A DNA stretch of 64,000 bases from Phascolomyces articulosus (GCA_025677815.1 JAIXMP010000006.1:682001-746000), one strand, 5' to 3'. Shown: positions 1 through 12,708, counted from the first letter of the stretch. Notes: a model not told the origin generated them from the letters alone. Translations and numbers: made by a program.

Positions 1-557
1 TAACACCGTTAATATCATAATGATCAACGAATCATACATAATAATGAGGACGGATCCATGTTATTAAATATATAAATAAAGAAGTAAATCCAAAAAAAGA
101 TATATCCGAACGTGGAATGACACTTGTATGTGCTATTTTTGTTATTATTGTTATTACTGAAATCGTTTGTCATTTAGTTGTTTCGTCTATACATGGGACA
201 TATGTTGTTGTTTTTTTCATGCTGTTGTTATTGATATATCTTTGCAGTATAAATTAAAATATTCCGATTCATTCCAAATACTTTTTTTTGTTGACAGCTG
301 CAGTTCGATAAACCATACACGCAAAGTTCTAACAGTAATAATAATAATATCGCCGATCATCCATGGTTTAATTGTTAATGAATCGCTTGCCTATAAAACG
401 ACCCAAGTTAAACACATCTGCCTTTTTTTCACCATCATTATTACATTTCTTCATTTAATTTCATTTAATTTCATCTAATTTCATATCTTTTTTCATTTCA
501 TACTTTTTACATTTCATTCCTTATTTTTTTCAGCTTAATACAGTTCATATAAAGATA
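1..557. promoter_or_regulatory. Upstream region of the repeat-rich secreted protein gene
   Basis: This AT-rich non-coding stretch precedes the gene that starts at 558. A good TATA-like element (TATAAAA) lies at 392-398, about 160 bp before the ATG. It is followed by a T/C-rich leader in which an AATTTCATTT-like unit recurs around 445-525. A core promoter is inferred from the TATA position; the open frame at 167-478 is low-complexity and is not taken as a gene. Confidence 0.5.
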
Positions 558-2022
558 ATGCGCTTTTCGCTCTCTCTCATTTCTTCTGCCATGTTGGCAA
601 CTTTGGCCATCGCTGCTCCCACCAATCCCCAAGACAACATGAACAGTGAACTTGATGTTGCTCCAGCTCAAAATGTTGCTCTTCAAATGGGTGAAGAATT
701 CCAACCCTTCAACTGGATGTCTGTTGATGGTGAAGCCAAGTCTGTCGACCGTACCTTCACTTTGAACCTTGCCGAACCCGCCCAACTTCAAATCACCGAC
801 TATAAGCTTGGTAAATATTTCCTTCATTGACACCATATTAATATTTTAAGGCACGATATTATCCAATAGATTCTAATCAACTTATGAAATACATTAGGTG
901 GTGACTCTTTTGAAGTTTCGGATAATGGTCAAGTTCTCGGTAAGACCAGTGAAGCTGCTAGCTACATGGAAGCTTATGCTGCCACCCCCGAAGAAGCTCT
1001 TCAAGATGAACGTTTCAGCCACGCTATCTTTGATTTGGCTGAAGGTGAACACGAAATCACAATCAACGTTGCCAACTCCCAATCTGCTGATGGTACTGGC
1101 GCTCTCCGTGTCGTCCAAAAGGTCCAAGCTCTCTATGAAAAGAAGGGTAGTTCCTGGGGAGATAGCAAGGGTAAAGGCAAGGGTAAAGGCAAGAAGGGTT
1201 GGGATGAAGATGATGACGACTGGGAAGATGATGATGATGATTGGGAAGACGATGACGATGAATGGGGAAGCAAGAAGGGCGGCTGGGGTGATGACAAGAA
1301 GGGCGGCTGGGGCAAGGACAAGAAGGGCGGTTGGGACGATGACAAGAAAGGCGGTTGGGACGATGACAAGAAGGGCGACTGGGACGATGACAAGAAAGGA
1401 GGCTGGGGCAAGAAGGGCGACTGGGACGATGACAAGAAGGGCGGTTGGGGCAAGGACAAGAAGGGCGGTTGGGACGACGACAAGAAGGGAGGCTGGGGCA
1501 AGAAGGGCGGCTGGGGTGACGACGATGATGACAAGAAGGGCGGCTGGGGCAAGAAGGGCGGCTGGGGTGACGACGACGACAAATGGGATGATGGCGGCTG
1601 GGACCACAAGAAGACCGTCTATGTCTACTACACTGTTCCTGCTGAACGCGCAGTTGCCCCTGCGACTGCGGCAGTAAATCATATGCCCATCCATCCCACA
1701 CCAAGAACTTACAACACTATCTTGGCTGAAGATATTTCATCTTTAGAACCTGAATCAGAAGCCGAGTCAGAGTCCTCTTCCGAATCTTCTTTCGAATCCC
1801 CAGTGCCACTTGAATCAAACGTCAATCAAGACACCACTGGTACCGGTGTCGAAGAAGCTGCCACCTCCGAAAGGGCGTAAGTATTCATTGATCACTATGA
1901 CAGAATAACTAACACAGAACGATTACTGACATTCATTTTTTTTATCTTTATTCATACCATTCAATAGTACACCTGCCTCTGGTACTGACAACAACCCCTT
2001 TGATGTTCCATTCACAAATTAA
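558..2022 (+). CDS. Secreted protein with Lys-Gly-Gly-Trp/Asp repeat (428 aa)
   Basis: I do not recognise a named family. Three exons fit: 558-810, 898-1876 and 1968-2022, with GTAAAT and GTAAGT donors. Residues 1-20 form a signal peptide ending in an Ala-rich segment before APTNPQ. Residues about 25-165 look like a folded all-beta domain, including the motif GDSFEVSDNG. A KGKGKGK stretch and three acidic WEDDDD-like blocks (about 174-206) follow. Residues about 208-320 are a low-complexity array of KKGGW separated by DDD, GDD, GKD or GKK. The tail is Glu/Ser-rich. The array is polyampholytic, with a Trp about every 5-8 residues, so it is probably disordered and may act in the cell wall or matrix (inference). 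The repeat is near-identical at DNA level, so its copy number may vary between strains. Long antisense frames over it are by-products of the GGC/GCC codons. Confidence 0.85.
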
Positions 2023-3051
2023 ATTTTAGGCATTTTTTGATTTTTTTCCCCTTTTAATTGTTCAATTGTATCGACGATCTTTTTCCCTTTATCTTGCTTT
2101 ATTTGTTCTTTTCTTGCCATTTGATAACTCTTCACTCAAAAAAAGTAGTCGAGTATACTAATGTTTGCTATTCTTGGTTCAATTCATTTTTTTTCATTTG
2201 CTTTCATCTTCCTCCCCTTTATACACTTATTACTAGAACCTTATTATAATAATAAAAAATAAACCTTTGCCTTATACTCTCTATATATAAAAATATTCAT
2301 TCTTTTATTTTTTTATAGTTGCTTGTTCGATAAAAACTCAATAACAATGAGAAATATAGTATCAAACCATGTAGAATCAATTACTTGGGTGTTTTCGTGT
2401 TATTTTTTCATGGAGTATTATTTATTTCATTTCCATCCAAGTATTTTACGTAAAAACAAATCAATTTAGGAACTAAACCGGATAAAAATTAGTAACGCAA
2501 TTTTTGAAATCTGTACAAATATCTAAAGTGATCCTCTGCCTTTCGATTATTATGAAATAAAACCCATCTGCAATGCATAGTGCATAATTGTTGTGTCACC
2601 TAAAATATTTTCACTACTCACATTTATCCAACTTGAGTTGGGTTTAGAATAGCAACAGATTCTGAAATGGTTGTTAAATTTAGCAGGCTACTACGAATAT
2701 AAAAATAAATTATCATGTGTGCAAACAAAAAGGCATGATATATATTCTTCTCATAAAATACCCTGCTAATAACATATAGCTATTCAAAGCAAATGGCTAT
2801 GACATTATTAATATATAACATTAAGCTAAAAACCTCTATAGAGTAAACAAAAGTAAGGGAGCGTTTGTGGTGGTGTAACATCTTATTTGGGCAAAGCCAT
2901 CCAATCCATCCTTTCATAATATTTAAAAGTTTACTGGAAAACTACATTTAACAAGTTTTCTTTTTCTTTCACTCGTTCCTTTTTTTTCTGGCTGTAATAT
3001 ACACATACCTCTTTTTTTTTGTAAAAACAAATATTCAACTTTTTTTATACT
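2023..3051. other. Intergenic, no gene seen
   Basis: This AT-rich spacer lies between two plus-strand genes. The first part is the 3' flank of the secreted-protein gene, with several AATAAA-like signals near 2250-2280. The last 100 bp form a T-rich leader for the adenylating enzyme. The 63-codon frame at 2058 is T-rich and unconvincing. Confidence 0.6.
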
Positions 3052-5193
3052 ATGGTCCTCGAAGATTTACCAAACTACACAGATTATGAGTCCATCATTC
3101 AATTATTTGAAATCTCCGTGAAGCAACATAAAGAGAGACCTTTTATTCATTACCAACAACGACTTTCAAACTCACTTAAATACAACACATTAACCTATGG
3201 AGAAGTGGATAGAATAACAACGTACCTTGCCAATGAATGGGGTCCGGTATTGTTACCAACAACAACAGTAACCGCCAATGACAATCACCCTACCCAATGT
3301 ATTGCTTCTCTTGGCCATGAATCATCAATACAGTCAGTATTAATATTTTTTACAGTTTTGAAACTCGGTCTTCCTTACTACCCTATCGCTCGATGGTCTA
3401 CAGAACCGGTTACTCGTCATCTTCTTCAACTAGGAAACCCAAGCTACGTGATTGCTACAGAATCGTATTTTAAGACACAACTTGGTTCTTCCACTACCAT
3501 CACTGTGGGTGATAATTTGATTCTTCCTGTCAAATCATGGAAAGAATATGATATTGATCACCTAATCAAAATAACAACGACTGAGAAACAATTGGCAAAA
3601 ACCCACTTTGTTCCTTCTCCATCCCCAGATGATATAGTCATTGTGGCAGTGACAGGTGGTACTACAACTGGGTTTCCAAAAGCAACAATTCGCAATCATC
3701 GGTCTTTTTTGTACCATTTAATTGAAATTTCATTAAAAAACCAGGATCTAGGCATTGACGACGCATTGCAACAACCTCTAAGTACGGTGATAAATAAATC
3801 AATCACGGAAGAGGTCCATGTAATCACTGCGCCTCTTGATCGGTCAAGTTCCATTTGTAAGTGTAAAAAAATTAAGAATACTGATACTTTTTATGATGTC
3901 CACCGTTTCTAAATACAGTTCTTTATGGGTATTACAAATCCACTGTTATTTATTACTATGTATAGATCAATTTCTATTTAGCATGCTGCTTGGATCGAGT
4001 GTTCTTTTATTTCGACATGATCCACCCTCATCCTGGGACGAAATATTAGCCGCATCCAAAAGATTCAAGCCATCATGGATATTTGCTGCACCTTTTCAAA
4101 TTGATAAATTGGCAGACTATCTAGAACAAAAAACAGAATCTGCTCAAACAGCTGCAACGGTTTTGAAAGGTCTAAAAGGATTAAGTACTGGTGGGGCACC
4201 ATTACGATTATCTACAGAAAGAAAATTAAAAGCACAAGGCGTCATTATAAAATTTGTCTATGCTGCTTCTGGTAAAGATATTTAAAAAAGTGGATGGTTA
4301 TAAGTGAATATTATAAATATTGATTGTAACTCGTTATATGATATAAGCACTGATTATCTATATGTATTATATTGTCTAATCCACCATTAGAATTCAACAG
4401 ATTGGGTACAAATGTTCTTGATAATGTATTAGGAGCAAATAGATTTATATTTCCTGATGTTGCCATGCCCTATTTATTATTTGAACCATTTGATCAAGAT
4501 ATGTACCAGCTTGTTGTCAAAAATAATTATCCTGGTCTTGCAACCAAAGTTGGGAATCGGCCAAATGGAGATTTTGCAACCAGTGACTTATTTGTTGCCC
4601 ATGGTCAACATAGATCACACCCCATATGGACATTGGTTGGCCGTACCAACGATGTGTTTACAATGTAAAAAAAAAATAGTATCAATAGAATATATAGTGA
4701 AAATCTACTAAGGTGATTTTATTTTGATTTACAGAGAAAATGGCAAGAGAATATGTCCAACACGTATGGAGTCAGAAGTTTTGTACGAAGATATCATTCA
4801 GAACTGTATGCTCCTTGGTGAAAACAAGAGGTGTTGTGCTCTATTGGTCGAATTGGCAGCAGATAAAGCAATCAAGTATTCTCCCACCGATATGATGAAT
4901 AAAGGTAACCATTTATAATTACATGCCCTACTCTTTTCATTAGATGTATACATGGATTGCATGAAATTTTAGATTACTATATTAACTTTTTTCAATATAA
5001 TGATATAACATCAGTGTATGAAGCAGTACGTAGAGCAAATGAACATGTACCAAGTTATTATGCTGTTTCAGTTCCCAACATGGTATATGTTCTTCCGCTC
5101 AACAAACGATTACCATTAACGATGAAAAGTACGGTTTTCCGTATCAAAGTGAAATCTGAATTTTATCAAGAGATCGAACAGCTATACAACTAA
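3052..5193 (+). CDS. Stand-alone AMP-binding (adenylate-forming) enzyme, 589 aa
   Basis: A member of the ANL superfamily (acyl-CoA synthetase / NRPS adenylation type) that activates a carboxylic acid as acyl-AMP. Exons: 3052-3856, 3919-3928, 3982-4271, 4391-4664, 4735-4904 and 4973-5193. The phosphate-binding loop is TGGTTTGFPK at residues 201-210, close to the usual [ST]SGTTGxPK. An STGGAPL segment and a YAASEF motif (the A5-like substrate/ATP region) follow. GDFATSDLF carries the Asp that contacts ATP ribose, and GRTNDVF is the hinge motif. The protein stops after about 115 further residues, with no carrier-protein or reductase domain, unlike the NRPS-like carboxylic acid reductases it resembles. 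The second exon would be only 10 nt. The alternative is one longer intron with donor GTGTAA at 3861, which also keeps frame. Substrate unknown. Confidence 0.82.
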
Positions 5194-5678
5194 ACAACGT
5201 ATATAAAAAATGGTAGCATTATCAATGACAATATATCAATTAAAGACCTGGTATTTAAAAACACATTGTAGTAAAAATGATACTTATATATAGGCCACAT
5301 AAATATAAATGCGTCATTCTCTTTTACTTTATTGTAATAATAAAATCGAGTATCTTGTATTATTCTTCGAGAAACAATATAAATAAAATAAAATAAAAAC
5401 CTATTCTTTACATTATTTTTAAAAAATAGAGTCAAGCACATTATATAAAACTAATGGAAAGACTTCTTTGACATCTATAAAAATGCAACAAGAAGCATAA
5501 TCCATTAGTTTCATACTCAGACCAACCCCTCTGTGGAATAAAAATGATTTTGGACTACATAGTTGTTCCACCTCTTTCTACAGTCCAATCGTAAGTAACC
5601 ATGGACATAAGGGATATCATCTAAACTATGCATCCATCCATCAATCCATCCAATACTCATATCAACCATCTCCTTTAG
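5194..5678. promoter_or_regulatory. Spacer and promoter of RPL12
   Basis: No gene is seen. A TATA-like CTATAAAAAT lies near 5475, about 200 bp ahead of the RPL12 start. Repeated ATCCATCC-type tetranucleotides (5630-5655) sit just upstream of the ATG. The assignment as promoter is positional. Confidence 0.4.
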
Positions 5679-6598
5679 ATGCCTCCCAAATTTGACCCTA
5701 CTGAGGTGAAGATCATTTATTTGCGCGCCACAGGTTTCGTGTCTTCTTCATAAAAAGAGAATAGAATGTACTTTTTGATAATGTCATTGAAACTCACACG
5801 AAAAAAAAAAATGTTATTTTATTTTAATTTTTAGGTGGTGAATTGGCTGCTTCTTCGGCATTGGGTAAGCCTCTAATTTTTTTTACAACGTTTACGAAAT
5901 GGAACGATTCAACATTTATAAAATACGCGATGACGACGTTTTATGTATGACATTTTTTTATTAATTAATGGGATTAATTTTTAGCCCCCAAGATTGGTCC
6001 TCTTGGTTTGTCACCCAAGAAGGTTGGTGAAGACATCATGAAGAACACTAAGGACTGGAAGGGTCTTCGTGTCACCATCCAATTGACCATTCAAAACCGT
6101 CAAGCCCAAGTTGCCGTTGTCCCCTCGGCCTCTTCTTTGGTCATTAAGGCCCTTAAGGAACCCCCACGTGATCGCAAGAAGGACAAGAACAGTATGTTGG
6201 ATATATATATATTTGTTTTTTGGAAATACATGCTGTGAATTGAGATATTAATGAGAGTGATATTTTTTTTAAAAAAAATATATAGTCAAGCACACTGGTA
6301 ACATTGCTCTTGATGATATCATCGAAATTGCCCGTACCATGCGTTACAAGTCCTTCGCTCGTGAATTGTCTGGTACTGTCAAGGAAATCCTTGGTACCGC
6401 TAACTCCGTTGGCTGCACTGTCGATGGTCAAAGCCCCAAGGATCTTTGCGACGCCATCGATGCCGGTGAGGTCGAAATTCCCGTAAGTATTTTTTTTTTG
6501 GTTTTGGGCATCTAAATGTGCTATGAGGCATATATGTTATTGAAAGACTTGCAATATACTTATCCTTTCTATTTTTTTATATATAATAGGAAAAATAA
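5679..6598 (+). CDS. RPL12: 60S ribosomal protein L12 (uL11), 165 aa
   Basis: Cytosolic large-subunit protein of the GTPase-associated centre, where it binds the 25S rRNA stalk base. Five exons: 5679-5733, 5835-5864, 5985-6191, 6286-6482 and 6590-6598. The product is 165 aa, the family's normal length. Recognisable segments are MPPKFDP at the N-terminus, [33 protein letters not shown], and [14 protein letters not shown] followed by the C-terminal GEVEIPEK. The second exon is only 30 nt, and the last holds two sense codons plus the stop, so simple ORF calling misses both. Codon use is more GC-ending than in neighbouring genes, as expected for a highly expressed ribosomal gene. Its 3' end faces the convergent quinone reductase gene, 189 bp away. 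Confidence 0.96.
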
Positions 6599-6787
6599 AC
6601 GTAATGTCATTTTTATAATGGGGATTAATAAAATAAAACTATCATGTTGACAATATTTTTTTTTCGACACATCAAACAAATGTTCTTTATGGGGGAAAAA
6701 TCAAATTTTGGATTCATGAACAATTTTTTATTTATGATGAGGATAAAGAGGAAGATAAAAAGGCTTTTGTGTTAATACATATTTTTT

Positions 6788-8443
6788 TTATTCTGTGACT
6801 TTAACGACGAGTTTACCCATGGTTTGATTACTTTCCATGGTGCGATGGGCTTCAACAATATCTTTCCAATCGAATTCTTTATCAATGAACAACTTGAATG
6901 TGTCGCTGGACTTGGCAAAGTGGTTTTGGATTACATTTTCATAAATGGCATCACGTAGACGAGTTTGATATTCTAATGAACGACTACGTAAAGCAGAACC
7001 TTCGATCTATATGAACAAAAAAAATGGAAAGATATGGTTTGGATTGATGAGTAAACTAATGGAATAGAGAGAGAGGGACAAAAAAAGGGTATAAGATGAA
7101 AAGATGAACTTACGCGAAGACGCTTTCTAAGGATGGGACCAATGTTCACACCATCCAATACAGGACCTATCATAGAAATAATGAAGTATGAATAAAATGT
7201 TTCATTAAAACCAACATGATCGATTAATTATTAATTACCTGAAAGGAAGGCCAAGATGACCATACGGCCATCAATGGAAAGGGTAGCAAGATTCTTTTCA
7301 AAATAATTCTTGCCAACAAAATCAATAATACAATTGACACCCTTATTCGAAGTTTCTTGTGCAATCTTTTAATAAATAGGGGTTTTTTTTAGTCAAAATG
7401 TCTCAGGTTTAAAAACACTCAAATGTTTTTTTTAGTACACGATAATTACCACAGATGCCCAATCTTCTGTCTTGTAATTAATACCACGAGTAGCACCAAG
7501 ACTTTCACAAAACTTGGTCTTTTCATCTGAACCAGCAGTAACAAAAATACGGTTGGCACCAGCTTGTTTAGCCAACTGAATGGCAGCAATACCAACACCA
7601 GAAGCACCGGCATGAATCAAAATATCTTCTCCTGACTTGAATCCAAGGACGAAAAATAATGCTTGATAAGCAGTAAACCAAGTTTCGGGAATAGCAGAGG
7701 CTTGTTCAAAGGTCAAATTATCAGGCTTTGGCATAGCTAAACCTTCATCCATGACAGCATACTATATATAAACATTGTATAGGAAGATTAGGAAAAAAAA
7801 AAGCTAACCTTTAGGAAGATATTTTATATTATCCTCTTTTTTTTTTTTTCTTACCTCAGCATAACCGCCACCACCCATTAAGCCAAAGACCGCGTCTCCA
7901 ACCTTGAATTTAGTTACTATTATTATTTGAAAGAAAAAAATACGTGTCAGTGAAAAATCGTGAAAGAAAGAAAAAAATAAAACTTCTCATGATGGTGTCA
8001 TTGTCCATGGAACCTACCATTCTTCCCAACCGATTCAACAATGCCGGACACTTCAACACCGAGAATTTCGGAAGCGCCTGGTGGAGGTGGATAAAAACCA
8101 TTACGTTGTACCAAATCCATTCGATTCAAACAAAAGCATTTAACCTAATAGATAAATGAATGTTCATTAATAAACAACGAAATAATGGTAGAAAATCAAA
8201 TGAGATTTCTTTTTGTGTTCATAAACGCGTCTGTTATGGCTATTGACTTTTATTTTACCTTAACAAGAATTTGAGTATCATTTGGTGTGGGTGTTGGATA
8301 TTCACCAATATACAATTGAGAGGCATCACCTATATAGAAACATAAAGTTATTATCCTATGATCCTATCTTTGTATGTATATATGAATTTTCTATAGTAAT
8401 TCAAAGATTTTCTACCTGGTTGTTTGACGAGTACTGCACGCAT
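6788..8443 (-). CDS. NADPH:quinone oxidoreductase, TP53I3/PIG3-like, 332 aa
   Basis: Zinc-independent medium-chain dehydrogenase/reductase that reduces quinones with NADPH. Eight exons on the minus strand: 8443-8416, 8329-8259, 8144-8018, 7916-7855, 7761-7450, 7365-7239, 7166-7114 and 7006-6788. All phases agree, and the spliced length (332 aa) equals that of human TP53I3. The N-terminal catalytic fold contains LGVEVSGIVESVG and KVGDAVFGLMGGGGYAE. The Rossmann nucleotide-binding motif is HAGASGVGIAAIQLA, and the C-terminus has DIVEAHRTMESNQTMGKLV. Zn-binding cysteines are absent, as in quinone reductases. Expression is likely independent of the sugar transporter lying upstream on the same strand, because about 0.7 kb separates them. 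Confidence 0.94.
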
Positions 8444-9156
8444 TTTGATTTGTAATGCAAAAGAAAAGATGTGTTCCCGTTTTTTTTCCCAGGCTACTAT
8501 TTTTATAATTGAAAAAAAAAAACCTTTGCTGGGATTCTTTTTTTGACACACGTTTCTTTAATACATGAATTGACAGACAGACGGATGATGCAAATGTATC
8601 AATATGGAAATAATTTGTATGGTAGTACTTTTATGGGTTAATCATTTTTTATAAGTTAATATGGTTTCATGATGATGTGTTAAATCAAGCGAATGTGAAG
8701 GATGGGTAAAAGATTGTTTGCTTCGGCAATAAGTTTGATTCATGTACGTTGTATATTTAAAAAAACGTTCTTCTACATTCAACTGCTTACAAATCGACCT
8801 TATAGTTTCTTTTATATTCTTCTGGCCTTGATAAACAAATCGATATGATGATCTGTATCCAAAATGTTTTAAAATGCTTTTGTGAACGTAGTCATGTATA
8901 CTATATAAACCTGTAAACAATTTATTCTTATATAATTTTTTTTGGATAAATTTCTGTCCTTTTTGCTAATGGTCTTATCGACTTTTTGTGATGTTAATAC
9001 ACTAAAATATATATACTCTGTGCATATACTTTCCTTTTTCTTGAATATATGCTTAGTAACACACATTCTCTTGTAGGATTGATATCCCTTGGCTCTATCT
9101 ATTTGTTAATTTATAAAGTACAATTTTATTTGAAAAAAAAAAGAAAATGATTTAAG
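8444..9156. other. Intergenic between two minus-strand genes
   Basis: No gene is securely called. A minus-strand open frame at 8920-8642 contains a stretch (KNIKETIRSICKQLNVEE) that looks less random than its AT-rich surroundings, but it has no ATG near its start and no clear partner exon. I leave it uncalled. The remainder is the promoter of the quinone reductase and the 3' flank of the transporter. Confidence 0.4.
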
Positions 9157-11573
9157 TTAAGGCTTCGTAGTATTATCATTATTATTTGGTTTTTCATATA
9201 CATGTCCAGCTTCCGTGGAAGAAGGTGGTGGTGGTGCGGTTTTCTCCATATCACCAGTACGATCATTCATAATAACAGGACTACGATCCATCGAATCAAC
9301 ATCACCTAAATAAACGGTGTCGTTGCCATGACGTTCCTTGAGTTTTGCTAATTCTTTTTCTGCTTTAAAGACCAACATGGATTTGGTGGAAAAGACAACA
9401 TCTAATTCTTCCAATGTCTTTGAAGAAGTCTCCGGGTATAAAGCCCATACAATAGGGATAGTAAGAAAATTAAATGCACCAAACACCAAAAAGCTGGCCC
9501 ATCCAATACTTGAAAGCATAGGAGGAGTTACTTCCATAATCAATGCATTACCAATAGACCATCCTACAACGCTCCATGCACCACCCCTTGCTCTTACACG
9601 TGTAGGATAGATTTCAACCTATATATATAATTTTTTTTTATAATATAGTAAAAAGAGAATGCTACGTTTAGTAGAAAAAAAAGCGCCCTTTTTTTATACG
9701 TATAATGTAGCATAAAGTTTATAAACGCCACTTTTCCCCTTGAATGAGTAGGATAGAAATGATCACTTACAGGATAAATCCAGGGTACTGCTAACCAAGT
9801 CATACCAAAGAATCCAGTATAACCAAAAATAAACACAGTAGCTGCAATACCAAAACCAATAGGATTCATCATCATAATATTAGGTTTTGTTAACACAGCA
9901 ACAAGAATCAAACAAATGCCTTGCAATACAGCACCATAAAATAAGGTAAATCGACGACCCCATTTATCAATGGTAAAAATTGGGACAATGGTGCATATCA
10001 TGTAAAAGATATTATTGAATCCTGACAAGAGCTGAGAAGTACGTTCAGAAAATCCTGCAGTTAAAAACAATGATGGAGCGTACACAGTAATCTGCATGCA
10101 TAGATTAGGTTTTTTTTTTAGCATAAAGGAACTGTCATACTTTTTGCTTCTTTTCAATAATATATGAGTAATAATAATCATAAAAAAAACAAAGGTATGA
10201 TTATTCGCTTACCACACCAATACCCGTTAATTCTTGTAAAATTTGTAACCAAATCGAAAGATGTACCCGTCTTGGAATATTGAGTTTATCATAATGGAAA
10301 AGCATACTCCAATAAGTAGGTTCTCCTTCTGCAGCTTCCAACTCGAGTGCTTCCTTGATTTGATTATACTCCTTCTGTACCTCGGGATGATTCGGGTCAC
10401 CATCACCTCGTAGGGAGCTTAAAATATCAATGGCTTGATCATGGCGTCCTACTTTGGCTAACCATCGAGGTGATTCTGGAAAGAAATTGATGCCTACGGC
10501 CAAAATAGCTAATGGAAGTAATTGAAAGGCAATAGGGAATCGCCATCGTAATCCTCCTTCAGTATAACTCATGCCATAATCAAGCCAATACTGTTTTATT
10601 TTTTTTATTTTTTTTTGTAAACAAAATGGATAAAAGAATAGAATAGATAGATAGGATCAGTCATTGTATATAATATCGTCAATTATGATAGTAAAAATAC
10701 CTTCTTCTATTCTTCTCTTCCCCTTCCTTCCTTATTTCATCAGCACAGAGGAACACTTTACTTCCTTTTTCTTTATTGCATAAATTCCCCCTTTTCTTTT
10801 TCTTATCTATTTATCTACGTGTTAAAAAAAAGAAACTTACAGCAACAACTACGCCAAAGATATTAAGAGTAAATTCCATGGCAATAAACATGCCTCGAGA
10901 GGTATGATGGGATGTTTCTGCACTCCAAACAGGTACAATTGCATTACTAAATAAACAAATTGATAAGAAGAACAAGAAATAAGATTTATATAACAAAAAT
11001 AAATAGAATGAGATGTTACAATATAAAATGAAACACTTACAGATGACCTGTACCAATACCCGTTATTACACGTGAAGCCATCATCCAGCCCACATTTTGA
11101 GCCGATGTTTGAAGTACTGCACCAATAATAGCAATGATACATCCAACAATGACAGTTTTAATACGTCCTATTTTATCACCAATCCAACCTCCCATTAATG
11201 CACCAATCAAAGTACCAGCATAGTAGACGGCTACCACAGCACCTAGTAATGCATCTCGACCACGAAGGCCCATGACATTGATATAATCGGGTGAGATATT
11301 CACACCACTCATGACACCTTGATCGTACTAATAAAAGATAAACAATCATGTTTTCTCTAGGGTGAGTTATTGTTTTAAATAGATTAATGTAAAGATGAAT
11401 TGATCAGGTTGAGAGAATCAATTGAAAAAAAAGGAATGCTGTCTTACGCCAAAGAAAAAGATACTAAGTCCAGCCGCCAAATTAATAAGTAAAACGAGAT
11501 CACTTCCATGAAAATGATGATAAAAATTAAATAAACGATGATGATGATGAGGGCTTTTGATCTTGTTACCCAT
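9157..11573 (-). CDS. MFS sugar transporter, 559 aa
   Basis: Twelve-helix sugar porter (MFS family 2.A.1.1) of the plasma membrane, probably a hexose/H+ symporter. Six minus-strand exons: 11573-11448, 11327-11041, 10946-10841, 10590-10213, 10091-9771 and 9618-9157; all phases close. Family signatures appear in order: FFFGYDQGVMSGV in helix 1, GGWIGDKIGRIKT (loop 2-3), RVITGIGTGHLNAIVPVW, the PESPRWL motif after helix 6, the LQILQELTGIGVV segment in helix 7, DKWGRRF, and PETSSKTLEELD at the end of helix 12. The N-terminus is short, with a His run (PHHHH), and the cytosolic tail is about 90 residues, ending in poly-Pro and poly-Asn. Substrate cannot be read from sequence: glucose, xylose or a polyol are all possible. 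Confidence 0.95.
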
Positions 11574-12708
11574 GGTAATTATTGTTGGATATATATAATA
11601 AATAAATTGGTTATATTACAAGAAGATGAAAAAAAGAGTAGAAATACGTAATAATAAAAAACAAAGAAAAAGAAAAAGCTTGTTTCTACTTAAAATGCAG
11701 TCTGTTTTTATATGGTGTAGAAAATGAATCACTCCTATTTGTTTATTTGTTGTTTCTATCGGATCAGCATCATGATTTAGACAGAAACCCTCTTTTATTC
11801 TGTTATATATGTGGCGGCGAACAGTGCATCTTTATTATTATTATAATATATCTGGCAATATGGGGAAAGATTTATAGGATGATACTATACGTACTTGTGC
11901 AGCAGTGTTGACCTTTTATGGTTAATAGGTACTGCCAATATATTTTTAATGCACGAATTCATGTAAAAAACCCAAAAGACTCAGCTTTTTCCATATTTTT
12001 CTCCTCCTCCTTGCTATTGATGTTGTAAAGATGCATTACATTTTCTTAAAAAAAAAAGAAACACTCTAAATAATAAATTTTCCGTTTTATCAATGGATCC
12101 AAATAAAATGACAGCTTTTTCTAAACCATTCGGAAAATACTTCTTTATTTATTAATTTTTTTTTTGAAGTAGCAGGAATAAATCTTTATTTTTTTACAGG
12201 CACATAGTTATTAGCTGTAAAATTGTAATTGAACGCGCTATCTACGCCACGCGTCATTTAGTAAATATTTGGAATATTTATTATTAAAATAAAATATATA
12301 TAAAAAAACGAATTCAACCTCCTTGAAACAAAAAGATCGCCGCCCATGTGAAATGAATTTTTACTTTTTTCGTCCTTTTTTTTACTTGTTTAACAAAAAA
12401 AAAGGTCCTTTTTTTCTTCTTTTCTTCTCCCCCACACAAACAAACATTATTTTCATTTACATATAACGTACATACGTATATACTGAGAGAGCCAAGTAAC
12501 TTGCCAGATATATTCATATTAAGGTTGATCTTTTTACTCCCTTCTTCTTTTCATCTCGCACATCATCATCATTCATCATCCATTTTTTTTTATAATTTAT
12601 CATCTATAATAAGTTGTATAATTTTAAGATATAGATTCCTCTTTTCCTCCTTTTTGTTTTCTTTTTTTTTCCCTTCTTTCCCCCTTATCATTCCAATAGA
12701 TTTTTATA
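11574..12708. promoter_or_regulatory. Divergent promoter region, transporter / Arf-GEF
   Basis: This 1.1-kb non-coding region lies between divergently transcribed genes. It is AT-rich with poly-T/poly-A runs. The last 200 bp before 12709 are strongly C/T-rich, as in leaders of other genes in this window. No open frame longer than about 75 codons is convincing. Confidence 0.45.

Noticed and set aside
894..1704. Three long antisense or alternate frames (Val/Ala/Leu-rich, Ser/Pro-rich) over the secreted-protein gene
   Set aside because: They are translations of the GGC/AAG/GAC repeat in other frames; the sense frame has a signal peptide and matching introns.
8642..9066. Overlapping minus-strand frames of 65-92 codons between transporter and quinone reductase
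   Set aside because: The longer one lacks an ATG near its start, and no phase-compatible upstream exon was found.
6788..11573. A functional cluster of quinone reductase plus sugar transporter
   Set aside because: Same strand but separate promoters and unrelated roles; nothing indicates co-regulation.
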